A stretch of 64,000 nucleotides of DNA from positions 124,001 through 188,000 of the forward strand of contig NZ_VTOL01000008.1 of NCBI RefSeq assembly GCF_009801115.1, given 5' to 3'. Below, one piece after another: positions 24,665-32,287 of this stretch. This DNA is from Dyadobacter sp. 3J3. Lineage in GTDB: Bacteria > Bacteroidota > Bacteroidia > Cytophagales > Spirosomataceae. Every line of letters starts with the position of its first letter. Position 1 is the stretch's first letter. The notes beneath the pieces were generated by a model. It made no database searches, was not told the DNA's origin, and saw nothing but the letters and a program-made list of their open reading frames with translations. A program made the translations under genes and the position numbers.

Positions 24665-26830
24665 TCAACCGTTCAGATTATTAATATCAAATGGAAGTTT
24701 TCGCATTCTCTTTCCCGTAGCTGCAAAAATAGCGTTGCCCAGCGCAGGAGCTATTGGGGGAAGTCCCGGCTCGCCTACCCCACCCGGACTTGAACCACTA
24801 TCCACTATATGTATCTCTATTTCAGGCATTTCATTTAGCCGCATAATATTGTATTGATGAAAATTACTTTGATCACAAACACCATTTGTAAAAGTAATAC
24901 CATCTTTTGTAGCCGCAGTAATACCCATTACGATATTACCTTCTGTTTGTGCTTTCACATTATCCGGATTTACATAATAGCCGCAATCGATTATAGAGAT
25001 AACCTTGTCAATTTTAACTCCGTTACCTTTTTTTGTTACCGTAACACAAGTGGCGGAAATGCTGTCAAACGATTTAAAAACTGCAATTCCCTTTCCTTGG
25101 CCTTCGGCAAGTTTCTCACCCCAGGCTGCTTTTTCTGCCAGTGTTTCTAAAACCTTCCTGAAACGCTCATCTTTTATGATTTCCAAGCGTGCCTTAACCG
25201 GATCTTTTTCCGCCAAATGTGCAAGCTCATCAATAAAACATTCCTGCCCCCAGCCAAAATTAGAAGCATAAACCGATCGCCACCAAACGATGGGAATATC
25301 CGTTTTTACATGCGTATAACTTATTTTTGAAGCTACATCAAAAATATACTTATTATTACTTGTACTGATTTCTTCACTCAGCCAGGGATCAGCCTCATCA
25401 GGTTTTAGCCCTTTAAATACCTGACCCAAAATTGATTCACCAATGGCATGGTGATGGTACCCGGCTATTTTCCCATCCTGAACAAATCCCTGCATATGGC
25501 TCAGCATACCCGGACGATATGGCCCTTGTGAAATATCATCTTCTCGGGTCCAGACAACCTTGACCGGTTTTTTCAATTCTTTTGACAAATGACACGCTTC
25601 CAGAAGAAAATCATGATAAGCTTTCCGGCCAAATGCGCCACCTAAAAGTGTCACATTTATTTTTACTTTTTCGGGAGCAACTTTCATGTAGGCACACACA
25701 TCACGCAAGGCCCAATCCGGACCTTGTACCGGTGCCCAAATTTCTATGGTTCCGTCATCCTTTACATGAACTACCGCATTTTCAGGTTCGATAGGTGCAT
25801 GAGCAAGAAATGGGGTTTCATAATGTGATTCAAGTTTCTTAACAGCTGAACTATATTTAGCATCAAAATCGCCTTTTTCTTCATAATTGATTCCTTGCTT
25901 TTTGGCCGCTTCATAGGTTTCTGCAAAGTATTTTTCAGTACTCAGCGTTTTTTCATAATCTGCATTATCCCATTTTACTTGCAATGCTTTTCTTCCTTTT
26001 AATGCAGCCCAGTAATTGGTACCAATCACAGCCACCGCTTCGGAAGTCCGGTGTGGCATGGTCCGTTCTGTTTTTACAACTTTAAGGACACCTTTTACTT
26101 TTTTAGTTTCGGTATCATCAATAGAAATAATTTTCCCGTGAATCGCGGGTGAATGTAAAATACTGGCATAAACCATTCCCGGAATATCTACATCAATACC
26201 GTAGACTGCCTTGCCTGTTACGCGTTCCGGGACATCCAGTCGCTTATTATATTTGCCCAAAATTTTAAAATCCTTTGGATCTTTTAATTTTGGGTTTTTA
26301 GGAATTTCAAGTTTTGAAGCATCGTCTGCCAGTTCACCATAAGTCAGGCTTTTACCGGAAGGTTTATGGACAATAGTTCCGTCTTTTGCAAAACATTCAG
26401 CTACAGGGACATTCCATCTTTTAGCAGCAGATTCTGTCAGCATTTCTTTCGCTGCTGCTCCGGCCTTACGGATAGGTTCCCATAGCGAACGTACAGAACT
26501 ACTGCCACCAGAAGTCTGGCTGCCATATTTATCTTTCCCGTCACTTTGAATAATTTTGACCTGATCCAGACGCACTTCAAGTTCCTCCGCCAAAAGAGAC
26601 GGTACGGCCTGTGTCGAACCCTGGCCCATATCTGGACGAGGATTTACAATCGTGATGTTGCCGGCGGTATCAATGATGATAAACGGATTGATTTCCAGTT
26701 TTAAAATTGCCGGATTAAGCTTCTTTACTACTGCATCTTTTGAAAAGGCAGAAATGCCAAGAGCAAGGCCGAAAGAAGTCAAACCGGTGGTTTTCAGGAA
26801 ATCACGGCGTGATGTTTGTATATTTTCCAA
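24665..26830 (-). CDS. Xanthine dehydrogenase-family molybdopterin-binding subunit (IorB-like)
   Basis: A 721-residue large subunit of a molybdenum hydroxylase, of the isoquinoline 1-oxidoreductase beta type. A twin-arginine signal (TSRRDFLKTTG, residues 6-16) shows export in folded form. Molybdopterin-domain motifs include RPDMGQGSTQAVPSLLAEEL, HAPIEPENAV, LLGGAFGRKAYHDF and the C-terminal GGVGEPGLPP carrying the catalytic glutamate. It should oxidise an N-heterocycle or aldehyde in the periplasm, passing electrons to the 2Fe-2S partner encoded 27 nt upstream. Substrate unknown. Confidence 0.9.
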   Translation of the reverse strand: MENIQTSRRDFLKTTGLTSFGLALGISAFSKDAVVKKLNPAILKLEINPFIIIDTAGNITIVNPRPDMGQGSTQAVPSLLAEELEVRLDQVKIIQSDGKDKYGSQTSGGSSSVRSLWEPIRKAGAAAKEMLTESAAKRWNVPVAECFAKDGTIVHKPSGKSLTYGELADDASKLEIPKNPKLKDPKDFKILGKYNKRLDVPERVTGKAVYGIDVDIPGMVYASILHSPAIHGKIISIDDTETKKVKGVLKVVKTERTMPHRTSEAVAVIGTNYWAALKGRKALQVKWDNADYEKTLSTEKYFAETYEAAKKQGINYEEKGDFDAKYSSAVKKLESHYETPFLAHAPIEPENAVVHVKDDGTIEIWAPVQGPDWALRDVCAYMKVAPEKVKINVTLLGGAFGRKAYHDFLLEACHLSKELKKPVKVVWTREDDISQGPYRPGMLSHMQGFVQDGKIAGYHHHAIGESILGQVFKGLKPDEADPWLSEEISTSNNKYIFDVASKISYTHVKTDIPIVWWRSVYASNFGWGQECFIDELAHLAEKDPVKARLEIIKDERFRKVLETLAEKAAWGEKLAEGQGKGIAVFKSFDSISATCVTVTKKGNGVKIDKVISIIDCGYYVNPDNVKAQTEGNIVMGITAATKDGITFTNGVCDQSNFHQYNIMRLNEMPEIEIHIVDSGSSPGGVGEPGLPPIAPALGNAIFAATGKRMRKLPFDINNLNG

Positions 26831-26857
26831 TGTCTTAAATGCGCTTTTTGTGAAAAA

Positions 26858-27355
26858 TTATCTTTTCCCGATTCCCTTTTCTTCTACCTTAATCGCTTCC
26901 GCGGCACGGTGAATCGCTTTACGGATACGGTCATACGTTCCGCATCTGCACAAATTTCCGCTCATCGCAGCATCAATATCCTGATCGTTTGGATTTGCAT
27001 TTGTTTTAAGAAGTGCCACCGCCGACATAATCTGTCCCGACTGACAATAACCGCACTGTGGAACCTGTTCTTCAATCCAGGCCTGCTGAATGGCGTGCAA
27101 TTTTACATCACCAATTCCTTCGATCGTCGTTATTTTAGCATTTTTCCCGACACTTGAAATTGGCGTCTGGCACGAACGTGCAGGCTGGCCATCCAGATGT
27201 ACCGTGCAGGCACCGCAAAGTGCCATTCCACACCCAAATTTTGTCCCTTTCAAGCCGACCACGTCTCTGACAACCCAAAGCAAGGGCATGTCATCTTCCA
27301 CGTCGACTTTTACTTTTTTACTGTTAACTGTTAAATTATATATCGCCATAGTCAT
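26858..27355 (-). CDS. 2Fe-2S subunit of the molybdenum hydroxylase (IorA-like)
   Basis: A 165-residue protein with both iron-sulfur clusters of the XDH small subunit: the plant-ferredoxin type site CGMALCGACTVH plus a later C (SCQ), and the helical site CGYCQSGQ...CRCGTY. It lacks a signal peptide and probably travels with the Tat-exported large subunit. ATG at 27355 or 27349 (MAIYNLTVN) are both possible; the second matches typical family N-termini. First gene of the pair on the minus strand. Confidence 0.92.
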   Translation of the reverse strand: MTMAIYNLTVNSKKVKVDVEDDMPLLWVVRDVVGLKGTKFGCGMALCGACTVHLDGQPARSCQTPISSVGKNAKITTIEGIGDVKLHAIQQAWIEEQVPQCGYCQSGQIMSAVALLKTNANPNDQDIDAAMSGNLCRCGTYDRIRKAIHRAAEAIKVEEKGIGKR

Positions 27356-27526
27356 TGGAATTTTATATGTCCAAACCCTTCTAAAAGTATTAAAAAAATA
27401 TGAAAACTTAAAACCTTGATTCAGAGACTGATCTCGGCTTTAAAAATTGGCCGTTAAACTATATTTCGTCAGCTCTTGTTGGATTTTCATTAGTCGGTTT
27501 AAAATATAAAGTCAGGAAGCAGGGTT

Positions 27527-28291
27527 ATGTTAATTTCATCAGCAGCAGAACTAGAAGGAATTCAAAAAATAAGTGAGGCGGTTGCCACTACTTTGAAAGA
27601 AATGCGGACTTATGCCAAGGCAGGCATGACAGCAAAAGAACTGGACGATTTTGGTGGAGAAATCCTGAATTCATTAGGAGCCAAATCTGCTCCAAAACTT
27701 ACTTACGGATTTCCTGGCTGGACATGCATTTGTGTAAATCATGAAGTAGCGCACGGAATTCCTTCGGCTGGAAAAATATTGAAAGAAGGTGACCTGATCA
27801 ATATTGACGTATCGGCGGAGCTTAACGGATTCTGGTCCGACAACGGTGGTTCTTTTATATTGGGTGAAGATGCTAACAATCACCAAAAGCTTGTAAGTGC
27901 CTCCAAAAATATTCTGCATAAAGCAATTTATCGTATCAAATCAGGCGTAAAAGTTTCGGATATTGGACATTTAATTGAAATAGAAGCGAGAAAAGCGGGC
28001 TATCGTGTGATTAAAAACCTGGCCGGACATGGAGTTGGAAGAAGCTTGCATGAAGATCCCCACGAAATCCTGAACTGGTGTGATAACTCTAACAAACAGC
28101 GTTTTAGAAAAAATACGGTGGTTGCAGTTGAAACTTTTATTTCTACTGCATCAACCATTGCCCAAAAAGGAAAAGATGGCTGGACGCTGACAGGAGATAA
28201 AGGCGGATACGTTGCCCAGCATGAGCATACAATTCTGGTTACGGACGGGAAGCCGGTGATTTTGACTGCTGTTAATGGGATTTGGGAGTAG
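27527..28291 (+). CDS. map: Type I methionine aminopeptidase
   Basis: A 254-residue cytosolic metalloprotease that removes the initiator methionine. Metal ligands and motifs: VNHEVAHGIPS (with the catalytic His), LINIDVSAELNGFWSDN (two aspartates), NLAGHGVGRSLHEDP (His), VVAVETFIST (Glu) and AQHEHTILVT (Glu). Type I without an N-terminal zinc finger. Bacteroidota normally encode a housekeeping map in the secY-infA ribosomal operon, so this stand-alone copy is probably a second MAP (inference). It ends 27 nt from the convergent antitoxin gene. Confidence 0.92.
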   Translation: MLISSAAELEGIQKISEAVATTLKEMRTYAKAGMTAKELDDFGGEILNSLGAKSAPKLTYGFPGWTCICVNHEVAHGIPSAGKILKEGDLINIDVSAELNGFWSDNGGSFILGEDANNHQKLVSASKNILHKAIYRIKSGVKVSDIGHLIEIEARKAGYRVIKNLAGHGVGRSLHEDPHEILNWCDNSNKQRFRKNTVVAVETFISTASTIAQKGKDGWTLTGDKGGYVAQHEHTILVTDGKPVILTAVNGIWE

Positions 28292-28318
28292 AACCGAGTC
28301 TCTAAGTCCAAATACTTA

Positions 28319-28825
28319 TCAGGAATAAACACCATCTTCAATGCGGGACATGACCTGATTTATCAGTTTAATTCCCGTTGGTGTACTCAACAAATCAAAG
28401 GGTTTTTGTTGATTTAATGCTTTATTTCCTTTATGCAGCCAACGATTTAGCTTTTCTGAATCTTCAAAAATGGATAATCCTTTTGCAATGGTATTGGCAA
28501 TCTCTATTGATAAAGAGGATACAAGATTTCCAAAAACGTCGGTTTTCTTCTTACGTGTTAAGGTTTTATATGAAAGACTCAGCAATACAGCCATATCTTT
28601 CATGGGTACCTCCAATACATTTGCCAAACTTTCAATGGATAACTTAGTTACACCCTTATCGCTGGCAAGCAAGAAATCTAACCCGGAAACAGGTTCGTTC
28701 AGCATAAACTGCTTACCTCCGAGGATCATCCGGGTAATTTCATTGGCCGGAGCTTTTCTGCGAAGAACTACTGCCAGATCTTCACCAATCCCTGATGACT
28801 TGCGACTATTTTTAATTACTTGCAT
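28319..28825 (-). CDS. Orphan Xre/MbcA/ParS-type antitoxin (DUF2384)
   Basis: A 168-residue DNA-binding antitoxin. The middle contains an Xre-like helix-turn-helix (LSIESLANVLEVPMKDMAVL) followed by SYKTLTRKKK; the C-terminal 50 residues are the Xre/MbcA/ParS toxin-binding domain (ANTIAKGLSIFEDSEKLNRW, then PFDLLSTPTGIKLINQVMSR and the typical final G-V-Y-S). In RES-Xre toxin-antitoxin systems a RES-domain NAD-degrading toxin follows immediately; here only 27 nt separate the stop from the convergent map gene, so no toxin is present. An inverted-repeat operator sits directly upstream. Confidence 0.85.
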   Translation of the reverse strand: MQVIKNSRKSSGIGEDLAVVLRRKAPANEITRMILGGKQFMLNEPVSGLDFLLASDKGVTKLSIESLANVLEVPMKDMAVLLSLSYKTLTRKKKTDVFGNLVSSLSIEIANTIAKGLSIFEDSEKLNRWLHKGNKALNQQKPFDLLSTPTGIKLINQVMSRIEDGVYS

Positions 28826-28868
28826 AAATGGACATTTTACCCAAAATTTACAGATAAAATGTCCATTT
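28826..28868. promoter_or_regulatory. 14-bp inverted-repeat operator at the antitoxin start codon
   Basis: AAATGGACATTTTA (28826-28839) and its exact complement (28855-28868) flank a 15-nt spacer, and the near arm abuts the antitoxin ATG. The spacer holds a TAAATTTTG sequence on the minus strand, close to a -7 box. The arrangement suits autorepression by the antitoxin binding across the promoter. Confidence 0.7.
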
Positions 28869-28901
28869 TTAAACTCGATTGAAATACTTTAACATTTATC
28901 A

Positions 28902-29816
28902 TCAAATCCCTTCCGTAACCTTCCTCATCTTTTCCAAACCGGTTTTAGCTACCAGCAAAGCATCCTGGGCATAATAATCCTTATTAAAAACCTCAAAAGA
29001 AAGAATGACTGGCTTTTCGGGATTTTTAAGTGTTTGCAGTAATTTTTTCAATGGAGCCGTTCCGTCACCCGGATATATTCTGTCGGCGTCCACAATTGTT
29101 TCTCTTGGCGGCGTTGCGGGATAGTCATTTATGTGGAAAATTTCGATCAAAGGCTTGCCTACATCTTTTACACTATCCATTCCCGAACCTCCTTTGTGCA
29201 AATGATACACGTCCATCAAAACTTTTGCTGATGGGTGATTGGATTCTACGGCCACATAAAGCAACTCTCCTACTCTGCTGAGATTCTTTGAAAAACCCCA
29301 AAGTTCAAGATGCGGAACCACGCCTGTCTGGTCTCCAAGTTCAAGGATTTTCCTGTATCGCTCCGCCATTTTGGGCAATTCCAGACTTTCACCCGTTGTT
29401 GCGCCCATGGGCGGTGCGGCCACTCTCGGACAGCCGATCTGGGCAAGCTGATCCATTTCCATTTTCAACTGGTCTAATGCTTTTGAACGAGCAGTCTGAT
29501 CGTCAACTATCCAGGTTGCAAAACCGATCGCGTCTTCAACTTTCAAACCCAGATCATCAATAATCCGTTTGGCTTCGGCCAAAGTAGCTCCGGTTTTGAT
29601 ATAATCCTGCAATGTATTGATCCAAATTTCCACAGATTTATACCCTGCTTTGGCTGCTACTTCGAGCTCCTTTTTAAAACCAAGTTTATGACCACGCAAA
29701 GTGCTCATATTAAGCGAGTATATAAAAGAACTTTGTTTCTCTTTTTTTGTTTCCACAGGTATTACGGTGGCTGTTGATACTGCCAGAACGGAAGTAAGGG
29801 CTTCTCTGCGATTCAT
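28902..29816 (-). CDS. Sugar phosphate isomerase/epimerase-like TIM-barrel protein, exported
   Basis: A 304-residue AP-endonuclease-2-type TIM barrel (xylose isomerase-like). Start at 29816 gives a Tat-like N-terminus (MNRREALTSVLAVSTATVIP); an upstream in-frame ATG at 29852 would add 12 residues before the twin arginine. Motifs: AAKAGYKSVEIWINTLQDY, GVVPHLELWGFSKNL (metal-ligand Glu), VLMDVYHLHKGGSG (Asp/His), IFHINDYPA (His), and FEVFN. It likely acts on a sugar or cyclitol in the periplasm; substrate unknown. Flanked by an orphan antitoxin and a divergent VOC gene. Confidence 0.85.
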   Translation of the reverse strand: MNRREALTSVLAVSTATVIPVETKKEKQSSFIYSLNMSTLRGHKLGFKKELEVAAKAGYKSVEIWINTLQDYIKTGATLAEAKRIIDDLGLKVEDAIGFATWIVDDQTARSKALDQLKMEMDQLAQIGCPRVAAPPMGATTGESLELPKMAERYRKILELGDQTGVVPHLELWGFSKNLSRVGELLYVAVESNHPSAKVLMDVYHLHKGGSGMDSVKDVGKPLIEIFHINDYPATPPRETIVDADRIYPGDGTAPLKKLLQTLKNPEKPVILSFEVFNKDYYAQDALLVAKTGLEKMRKVTEGI

Positions 29817-29946
29817 CACGAAAGTGTTTTTATCTAAATGATTTCCTACCAAAGAAAAACCAGACGGTTTTTTACCGGTGAAAGTTCGAATTTGATTGTT
29901 AAATTAGAGTTTGTTTTTCCTATCGCTCATTGTTTTTGACTTTAAT

Positions 29947-30441
29947 ATGTCTGTTGAAGAATATATAGTACCTGCTCAAACCCGGATCGGGCACGTACAC
30001 CTGAAAGTTTCGGATCTGGAAAAATCCCTCGATTTTTATTGCGGCTTATTGGGTTTCGAGATTACAGCACGTTATGGCGATCAGGCTGCATTTATTTCAG
30101 CTGGCGGTTACCATCACCACATCGGTCTGAATACCTGGTATAGTAAAGGATTTCCTCCTTCAAGTCAGCAGGGTGTGGGCTTGTTTCACACAGCTATTGT
30201 ATATCCGACCCGAAAAGATCTGGCGGTAATTTATCAACGGTTGATCAACGCACATTATCCGTTAAGCGGTGCAAGCGACCATGGCGTTTCAGAAGCCTTA
30301 TATCTCAACGATCCTGATAATAATGGTGTGGAATTATATTGGGACCGGCCCATGGAATTCTGGCCAAAAACAGAAGACGGCTCTTTGGAAATGTACACCA
30401 GGGTTTTAAACCTGAGCGGACTTTTAAATGAATTGAAATAA
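29947..30441 (+). CDS. VOC superfamily (glyoxalase/extradiol dioxygenase-like) protein
   Basis: A 164-residue metalloprotein from the ATG at 29947 (MSVEEYIVP); an upstream ATG at 29911 would add an atypical hydrophobic stretch. Two beta-alpha-beta-beta-beta modules are visible: IGHVHLKVSDLEKSLDFYCG and GLFHTAIVYPTRKDL, and the motif SEALYLNDPDNNGVELYWDR resembles the metal site of catechol 2,3-dioxygenase-like proteins (His, His, Glu). Substrate unknown. It precedes the molybdoenzyme gene by 61 nt on the same strand. Confidence 0.85.
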   Translation: MSVEEYIVPAQTRIGHVHLKVSDLEKSLDFYCGLLGFEITARYGDQAAFISAGGYHHHIGLNTWYSKGFPPSSQQGVGLFHTAIVYPTRKDLAVIYQRLINAHYPLSGASDHGVSEALYLNDPDNNGVELYWDRPMEFWPKTEDGSLEMYTRVLNLSGLLNELK

Positions 30442-30502
30442 TTAAAATTGATAATCAACAGATTATACCTGTAATTTTTGTCCAACATCAATATTAAAGA
30501 AC

Positions 30503-31195
30503 ATGTCCGAAGAAAATAAACTCGATAAAATCATTGATGCAAGAATGAAACTGAAGGCTCGGTTTGAGGAAAAAATGTTGCAAACCCCTTCAATCGCAGA
30601 TGACAAGCCGATGGGAACAGGCGAAATCAACAGGCATGGTATGCCTAAATTGCCTGTTGGACAAATAAAAACAACAAAGTGGCCGGTACTGGATCTTGGG
30701 TTTAAACCTGATATCGCTCACCTTGATTGGAAATTAACTATAAACGGAGAAGTTGATTCCCCATTGGAGCTAAGCTGGCGGGATTTTATGAATCTGCCTC
30801 AAACCAGTGATGTCAGTGATTTTCACTGTGTGACTACTTGGTCGCGAATGGATGTTCCCTGGATTGGGGTGAAATTAGCTGATATTGCGGCATTGGTAAT
30901 GCCTAAATCCACAGCTACTCATATTATTTGTTATGGCTATGATAAGTACACAACCAACATTTCTATTGAAGAAGCATTGAAGGAAGACGTATTGCTTGTT
31001 CACACTGCTGATAACAAACCACTTGAACGAGACCATGGCGGTCCTGTACGCATGATCACGCCTCAATTATATGCATGGAAAGGTGCAAAATGGATTAACA
31101 GGATTGAGTTTCTCAATAGAAATAAGCCTGGTTTCTGGGAAGTCAGAGGATACTCTAACACAGCTTATCCATGGAGAAACGACCGTTACAGCTGA
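30503..31195 (+). CDS. Sulfite oxidase-like molybdoenzyme (cytoplasmic)
   Basis: A 230-residue protein with the oxidoreductase molybdopterin-binding domain (PF00174). Molybdenum-coordinating cysteine C109 lies in DFHCVTTWSRMDVPWIGV, and LLVHTADNKPLERDHGGPVRM is the second conserved stretch. No signal peptide, unlike YedY/MsrP, so it belongs to the 'sulfite oxidase-like' cytoplasmic group with unknown physiological substrate. Ends with NTAYPWRNDRYS, as in the family. A second Mo-dependent enzyme set (XDH pair) lies 3 kb upstream. Confidence 0.88.
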   Translation: MSEENKLDKIIDARMKLKARFEEKMLQTPSIADDKPMGTGEINRHGMPKLPVGQIKTTKWPVLDLGFKPDIAHLDWKLTINGEVDSPLELSWRDFMNLPQTSDVSDFHCVTTWSRMDVPWIGVKLADIAALVMPKSTATHIICYGYDKYTTNISIEEALKEDVLLVHTADNKPLERDHGGPVRMITPQLYAWKGAKWINRIEFLNRNKPGFWEVRGYSNTAYPWRNDRYS

Positions 31196-31272
31196 GAAAA
31201 TAATTCGCCATTTTGATGTGATTTAGACATGGTATGATATTTGTCATGTAAAATAATAGTAACAAATCACAA

Positions 31273-31581
31273 ATGGGCATGTATTTCGTATCATATAATA
31301 ATGGGAAACCTACAACCTCCTCTTCGGCAGTAGCCGATCAGTTCGGAAAATCTCATAATGATATTCTAAGAGCAATTGAGAAATTGGAATGTAGTAAGGA
31401 ATTTAAAAAGTCTAATTTCTTTCAGTCTCCCAGCCTTTGGCCATCGGGAAAGCCAGACCCTGCAATTCTTATTACAAGAGAGGGTCTTGTACTTTTGGTA
31501 ATGAGCCTTGAAAGTGTAGCACCGATTTCATTTCGTAATAATGTGATTGCAAAATTTGATGGCATGGCATCTTTTCTGTAA
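31273..31581 (+). CDS. Rha-family phage regulatory protein, orphan
   Basis: A 102-residue protein that corresponds to the pRha domain (PF09669): TSSSAVADQFGKSHNDILRA, the CSKEFKKSNFF segment, and AILITREGLVLLVMSL. Rha proteins of phage P22 and others interfere with host integration-factor-deficient growth and are normally found in prophages, often with a C-terminal KilA/ORF6 domain that is missing here. No other phage gene is visible in the window, so this is a domesticated or stranded gene. Confidence 0.8.
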   Translation: MGMYFVSYNNGKPTTSSSAVADQFGKSHNDILRAIEKLECSKEFKKSNFFQSPSLWPSGKPDPAILITREGLVLLVMSLESVAPISFRNNVIAKFDGMASFL

Positions 31582-31675
31582 AAAGTATTACTTCAGATAT
31601 TAGTTACACGGCAATTGAATATGTTCTGCCTATGACATTCAGATGCCTTTGTCCTGACCAATAATTTTATCTGAT

Positions 31676-31706
31676 TTTGTATTGACCCGATAAAAATCTA
31701 CATTTC
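31676..31706 (+). promoter_or_regulatory. Promoter of the response regulator gene
   Basis: TTTG (31676-31679), a 19-nt spacer and TACATTTC (31699-31706), one base off the TAnnTTTG consensus. The element ends 16 nt before the ATG of the receiver protein. Confidence 0.55.
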
Positions 31707-31722
31707 GGAAAAATAAGTAATT

Positions 31723-32154
31723 ATGCTTACCGACGATGGGCCAATAATTGTAATTGAGGATGATATCGACGACCAGCAATTACTTGAAATGGTATTTGCC
31801 AACCTAAATTACGCGAATAAAGTTTTTTATTTTGATGATGGAGATGCGGCTCTTAGTTTTCTGAACAAAAAAGAAGTTAATCCATTTTTGATCCTCTCAG
31901 ATGTCAATATGCCAAGGCTTAATGGTTTTGAGCTCAGGCATATCATCAAAACCAACGAGGATCTGAGTATCAAATGTATACCCTATCTTTTCTTCACCAC
32001 CGGTACTACAAAACAATTGGTAGTAGATGCATATTCTCTTTCGGTACAAGGTATTTTTCAAAAACCAGCTGGTTTTGACCAATTACAGCAAATGATTGGA
32101 ACAATCATTGACTACTGGAAACATTGCATAGCCCCAAATCGTTATCCTGATTGA
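31723..32154 (+). CDS. Receiver-only response regulator
   Basis: A 143-residue CheY-fold protein with the acidic pocket (IVIEDDIDD, D13/D14), phosphoacceptor D60 (ILSDVNMPRLNGFE), conserved T/S (FFTTG) and lysine (FQKPAGF). No output domain, as in the Rcp1-like single-domain regulators common in Bacteroidota, which typically relay phosphate within a hybrid kinase pathway. It sits 133 nt upstream of a hybrid kinase on the same strand, each with its own promoter, so partnership is likely but inferred. Confidence 0.9.
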   Translation: MLTDDGPIIVIEDDIDDQQLLEMVFANLNYANKVFYFDDGDAALSFLNKKEVNPFLILSDVNMPRLNGFELRHIIKTNEDLSIKCIPYLFFTTGTTKQLVVDAYSLSVQGIFQKPAGFDQLQQMIGTIIDYWKHCIAPNRYPD

Positions 32155-32249
32155 TAAATACCCCACTTTTGGTGTTTAACTAATTTCTGAACCGACAGTA
32201 TTTAACTTCTCCCCGACTCAAAATATTTTTACTTTCCCGGTAACAATAT

Positions 32250-32257
32250 TACATTTG
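32250..32257 (+). promoter_or_regulatory. -7 element (TACATTTG) of the hybrid kinase gene
   Basis: TACATTTG is a perfect TAnnTTTG match ending 30 nt before the ATG at 32288. It overlaps a possible TTG start at 32255, which argues that the ATG is the true start. Confidence 0.6.
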
Positions 32258-32287
32258 GTAAAGCTCAACGGAAACTATTTTCTTCAC

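Noticed and set aside
32255..32287. TTG start for the hybrid kinase
   Set aside because: The TTG is part of a TACATTTG promoter box; the ATG at 32288 gives a normal membrane start.
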